Shown here one piece after another: positions 16,014-17,889 of a stretch of DNA of 17,889 bases. The notes below the pieces were generated by a model. The model made no database searches, was not told the DNA's origin, and saw only the letters and a list, made by a program, of their open reading frames with translations. Positions within the stretch are counted from its first letter, which is position 1. Each line of letters begins with the position of its first letter. The stretch covers positions 1 to 17,889 of the forward strand of contig NZ_JAJBQV010000038.1 of the NCBI RefSeq assembly GCF_020539865.1, read 5' to 3'. Source of the DNA: Megasphaera elsdenii (GTDB lineage Bacteria; Bacillota; Negativicutes; Veillonellales; Megasphaeraceae). The translations under genes were made by a program, and so were the position numbers.

Positions 16014-16063
16014 GGCAAGGGGAGAAATCCCCTTGACCTGATTCATATAAAAAGGAGGACGTC

Positions 16064-16516
16064 ATGAGCAAATATATTTTCCCAGCTACATTTCAATGGG
16101 ATGAAAAAGACAAAGTATATTACGTAAATTTTCCGGATGTAGACGGCTGCTTTACCGATGGCGCAACCTTGACCGAAGCAATGGAAAACGCAGATGATGT
16201 GTTGAATTTAATGGTTTGGAGTATGGAACAGCAAAAGCAGGCTATACCCGAACCGACACCGCGGGATAAAGTAAAAGTACCGGAAAATGGATTCGTTAAT
16301 TTAGCGGTTGCTGATACCGACGCGTATCAAGATGTCATTGACCGGGAAAATAATCCTATCAAGTATGCGCGCAAGAAAGCTGGATTGAATGTAAAAGGAT
16401 TAGCTGACCTCTTAGGCGCACCTTATCGTACGGTCCAGGAATGGAATGCCGGAAATCGGATGCCGCCCAAATGGGTACAGCGTTTGATTATCGAAAAAAT
16501 CGAAGCGAATATGTAG
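16064..16516 (+). CDS. hicB: HicB-type antitoxin with C-terminal DNA-binding domain
   Basis: Neutralises HicA and probably represses the operon. The 150-residue protein has the partly degraded RNase-H-like HicB fold at residues 1-70 (YIFPATFQWDEKDKVYYVNF then PDVDGCFTDGATLTEAMENA). A linker follows. The C-terminal helix-turn-helix spans about 103-150 (NPIKYARKKAGLNVKGLADL and PYRTVQEWNAGNRMPP), resembling a Cro/XRE-type domain. AAAAGGAGG precedes the ATG at optimal spacing. A terminator-like hairpin follows directly. Confidence 0.93.
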   Translation: MSKYIFPATFQWDEKDKVYYVNFPDVDGCFTDGATLTEAMENADDVLNLMVWSMEQQKQAIPEPTPRDKVKVPENGFVNLAVADTDAYQDVIDRENNPIKYARKKAGLNVKGLADLLGAPYRTVQEWNAGNRMPPKWVQRLIIEKIEANM

Positions 16517-16517
16517 T

Positions 16518-16558
16518 AATTACCCGCTGTCGAGTAATATAGACAGCGGGTAATTTTA
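16518..16558 (+). terminator. Probable terminator after hicAB
   Basis: A perfect 14-bp stem, AATTACCCGCTGTC (16518-16531) with its complement at 16542-16555, loop of 10. The following T-run is short (TTTTATA), so termination may be partial. Confidence 0.65.
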
Positions 16559-16611
16559 TAAAGTTGACTGGCGTTATTCTGCAAATTATAATAAAAAAAG
16601 GAGATGATGTT

Positions 16612-16818
16612 ATGTACAGGTTCTTATATGTATCGCTAGGTCAAATAATTACCTATAGTTTCATTGTTTCTTTTCTTTCCATGATTTTAGCAACGCCATT
16701 TTTACTCAAGCCTAATTTATGGGAAGTACGAATTTATAATATTAAGATAATAAAATACTGTATTGTGTTAGTTGCTATAGTTGTCACAATGACAATAACC
16801 AATGTAACCATTAAATGA
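16612..16818 (+). CDS. Small two-helix membrane protein of unknown function
   Basis: A 68-residue protein. The frame opens earlier at 16564, but AAAAAAAGGAG lies directly before the ATG at 16612, which I chose. Two hydrophobic segments are clear: about residues 12-32 (ITYSFIVSFLSMILATPFLL) and 46-66 (YCIVLVAIVVTMTITNVTI). No family is recognised. It is AT-rich relative to the core genes. Its stop codon ends exactly where the stop codon of the opposing gene begins (16818/16819). Confidence 0.6.
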   Translation: MYRFLYVSLGQIITYSFIVSFLSMILATPFLLKPNLWEVRIYNIKIIKYCIVLVAIVVTMTITNVTIK

Positions 16819-17842
16819 TTAGTTTTTCAACTCCTCTGGAATAGATACTTGCATCTGCTCCAGAGATTTTTTTAAATTTGATATTTGGATATCAAGTTCA
16901 TGATGATTTTTTTCTTGTTCCATTGTTTCTTCATGGCGATGTTCTTCTTTTTTATAGTCAATGTAAGCCTGTGCAGCCCCATTGGAATGAATGGAGTATG
17001 TTTGTCCTGCAATTTCAAAATTAATATCTGCACCAAATGCAAATTGGGAAATAGATCCTAATAATATAGTGGTAGCGGCAGCATAACCTATAAATTGTAT
17101 GACCCCTGGAGATTCAACCATCATTTTAACCTCAAGTGAATCAATTTCCGATTTTATTTTTTCATCTTCAAATGCGTGTAGAATAAATAGTGAGCTACTT
17201 AGCAGATTGCTCATATCTAAAGCAGAGATTCCTTCTTTTTGTTCAACACGTAATGAAATATATACCTTGCCATTTTTTAAATAGATTGGATACATATCCC
17301 TATCAATATACATATCATAGTTGGACGCATCGGAAATAGTATTTCTAGCACACATCAGTTTGTAAAGATGAGGATCTAATTTCCCTTTTTTTATTGTTTT
17401 TATCCATTGTATATTTCGACGCTTCAAATAAGGGCAAGATTTATACCCTCGTTCTTCATCATCCAATATGTCATCAATATCTTCCGAAGATTTATTGTCA
17501 TAAATATAGACATCACTTTTGATAACACCAATAGCTAATTGATCTCCGCCGGCAGATGGAATAAGCACAATATCTCCAATTTTCATTGTATCAATAAATA
17601 GGAGCATTTGGTTAATAGCAAGACCTTCGCGTTTTTCATCAGGATATTTCTTTTTGAACTCTTCCTTTAATAAAGTTTTCTTTTCATCAGAGTATAGCGC
17701 TTCCTTTAAATCTTCAATATTGGTAAAATCATCCCAACCATATGCAATATAATCATTAAAATAAAAATCCGGATAATATGAGCCTGCTTCTGTACGGAAA
17801 AACCAATATTGTTGATGAGATGGAATTTCTTTTATTTTTAAC
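16819..17842 (-). CDS. EVE/PUA-like domain protein with membrane segment and coiled coil, 5' end lost
   Basis: The frame is open from its stop at 16819 across 340 codons to a probable IS junction near 17842, and onward in frame to the window edge. No in-frame ATG, GTG or TTG lies between that junction and ATG 17607, which would cut into the conserved domain. Counting from the junction, residues about 8-170 (YWFFRTEAGSYYPDF, then DYIAYGWDD, MKIGDIVLIPSAGG, AIGVIKSDVY and CPYLKRRNIQWIKTI) resemble the EVE/PUA-like N-terminal domain of Mrr-type (COG4127-like) restriction enzymes. Such domains read modified bases. Residues about 246-268 form one membrane helix, and about 293-333 a charged coiled coil (EEHRHEETMEQEKNHHELDI). 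No nuclease motif is seen. Defence role is inferred; the gene may be inactive. Confidence 0.6.
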
Positions 17843-17889
17843 CTGATTCTGCAAGAAGTCTCCCGCCTCTTTAGGCGGTGAGATGAATT
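17843..17889 (+). mobile_element. Probable left end of an IS200/IS605-family insertion
   Basis: A hairpin at 17859-17883 pairs TCTCCCGCCT with AGGCGG, one unpaired T (17879), then GAGA: a 10-bp stem with a single bulged T and a CTTT loop. Subterminal hairpins with an extrahelical T are the recognition structure of Y1 (TnpA) transposases of this family. TTTAAC (17837-17842), a known IS605 target, lies 16 bases before the hairpin foot, about the distance expected between left cleavage site and hairpin. The rest of the element would lie to the right, so no transposase is visible. Confidence 0.6.

Noticed and set aside
16564..16611. Earlier start for the small membrane protein
   Set aside because: No ribosome-binding site there, while AAGGAG stands directly before the ATG at 16612.
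14557..17889. CRISPR array or prophage structural genes in the accessory part
   Set aside because: No regularly spaced repeats and no phage structural, packaging or lysis genes were found; only integrase, toxin-antitoxin and unknown genes are visible.

Overview
The window looks like a chromosomal segment of a moderate-GC Firmicute, most plausibly a Negativicute of the Veillonellales (Megasphaera-like). This rests on a leucine T-box leader, strong GGAGG ribosome-binding sites, an hslVU pair and C/G-ending codon use. It is inference; no 16S or marker search was possible.

Core part (1-14556). A DEAD-box RNA helicase gene reads leftward at the left edge. Divergent from it is a leucine biosynthesis cluster: a T-box leader with CUC specifier and terminator, then leuA (long, type 2), leuC, leuD and leuB. 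These carry 2-ketoisovalerate plus acetyl-CoA to 2-ketoisocaproate, and uncharged tRNA-Leu should switch the cluster on. Two similar hairpins built from 7-bp units (TTTGATG and its complement) flank leuCDB, between leuA and leuC and after leuB. A strong terminator and a new promoter then start a housekeeping run: topA (topoisomerase I), trmFO (tRNA m5U54 methyltransferase), hslV and hslU (two-component protease), and an RlmI-like 23S rRNA cytosine methyltransferase, all tightly packed or overlapping. A terminator, a small leftward DUF898 membrane protein gene and tRNA-Leu(UAG) follow.

Accessory part (14557-17889). Directly after the 3' end of tRNA-Leu lie three TTGACCCC repeats (candidate arm-type integrase sites) and a leftward tyrosine-recombinase gene. 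This is the usual layout of an element integrated at a tRNA gene; its far end is outside the window. The cargo seen is a hicAB toxin-antitoxin operon with a clear promoter and two operator-like repeats, a 68-residue two-helix membrane protein, and an AT-rich leftward gene. The protein of that last gene resembles the EVE/PUA-like N-terminal domain of Mrr-type (COG4127-like) restriction enzymes, but then carries a membrane segment and a coiled coil instead of a nuclease. It is a candidate membrane-acting defence protein. Its 5' end is cut by what looks like the left end of an IS200/IS605-family insertion: a 10-bp hairpin with a bulged T, 16 nt beyond a TTTAAC target.

Most of the window is ordinary core genome. 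The parts worth a second look are the disrupted EVE-like/transmembrane gene and its IS junction, the heptamer hairpins around leuCDB, the HslV N-terminus and the integrase and hicAB control sites.
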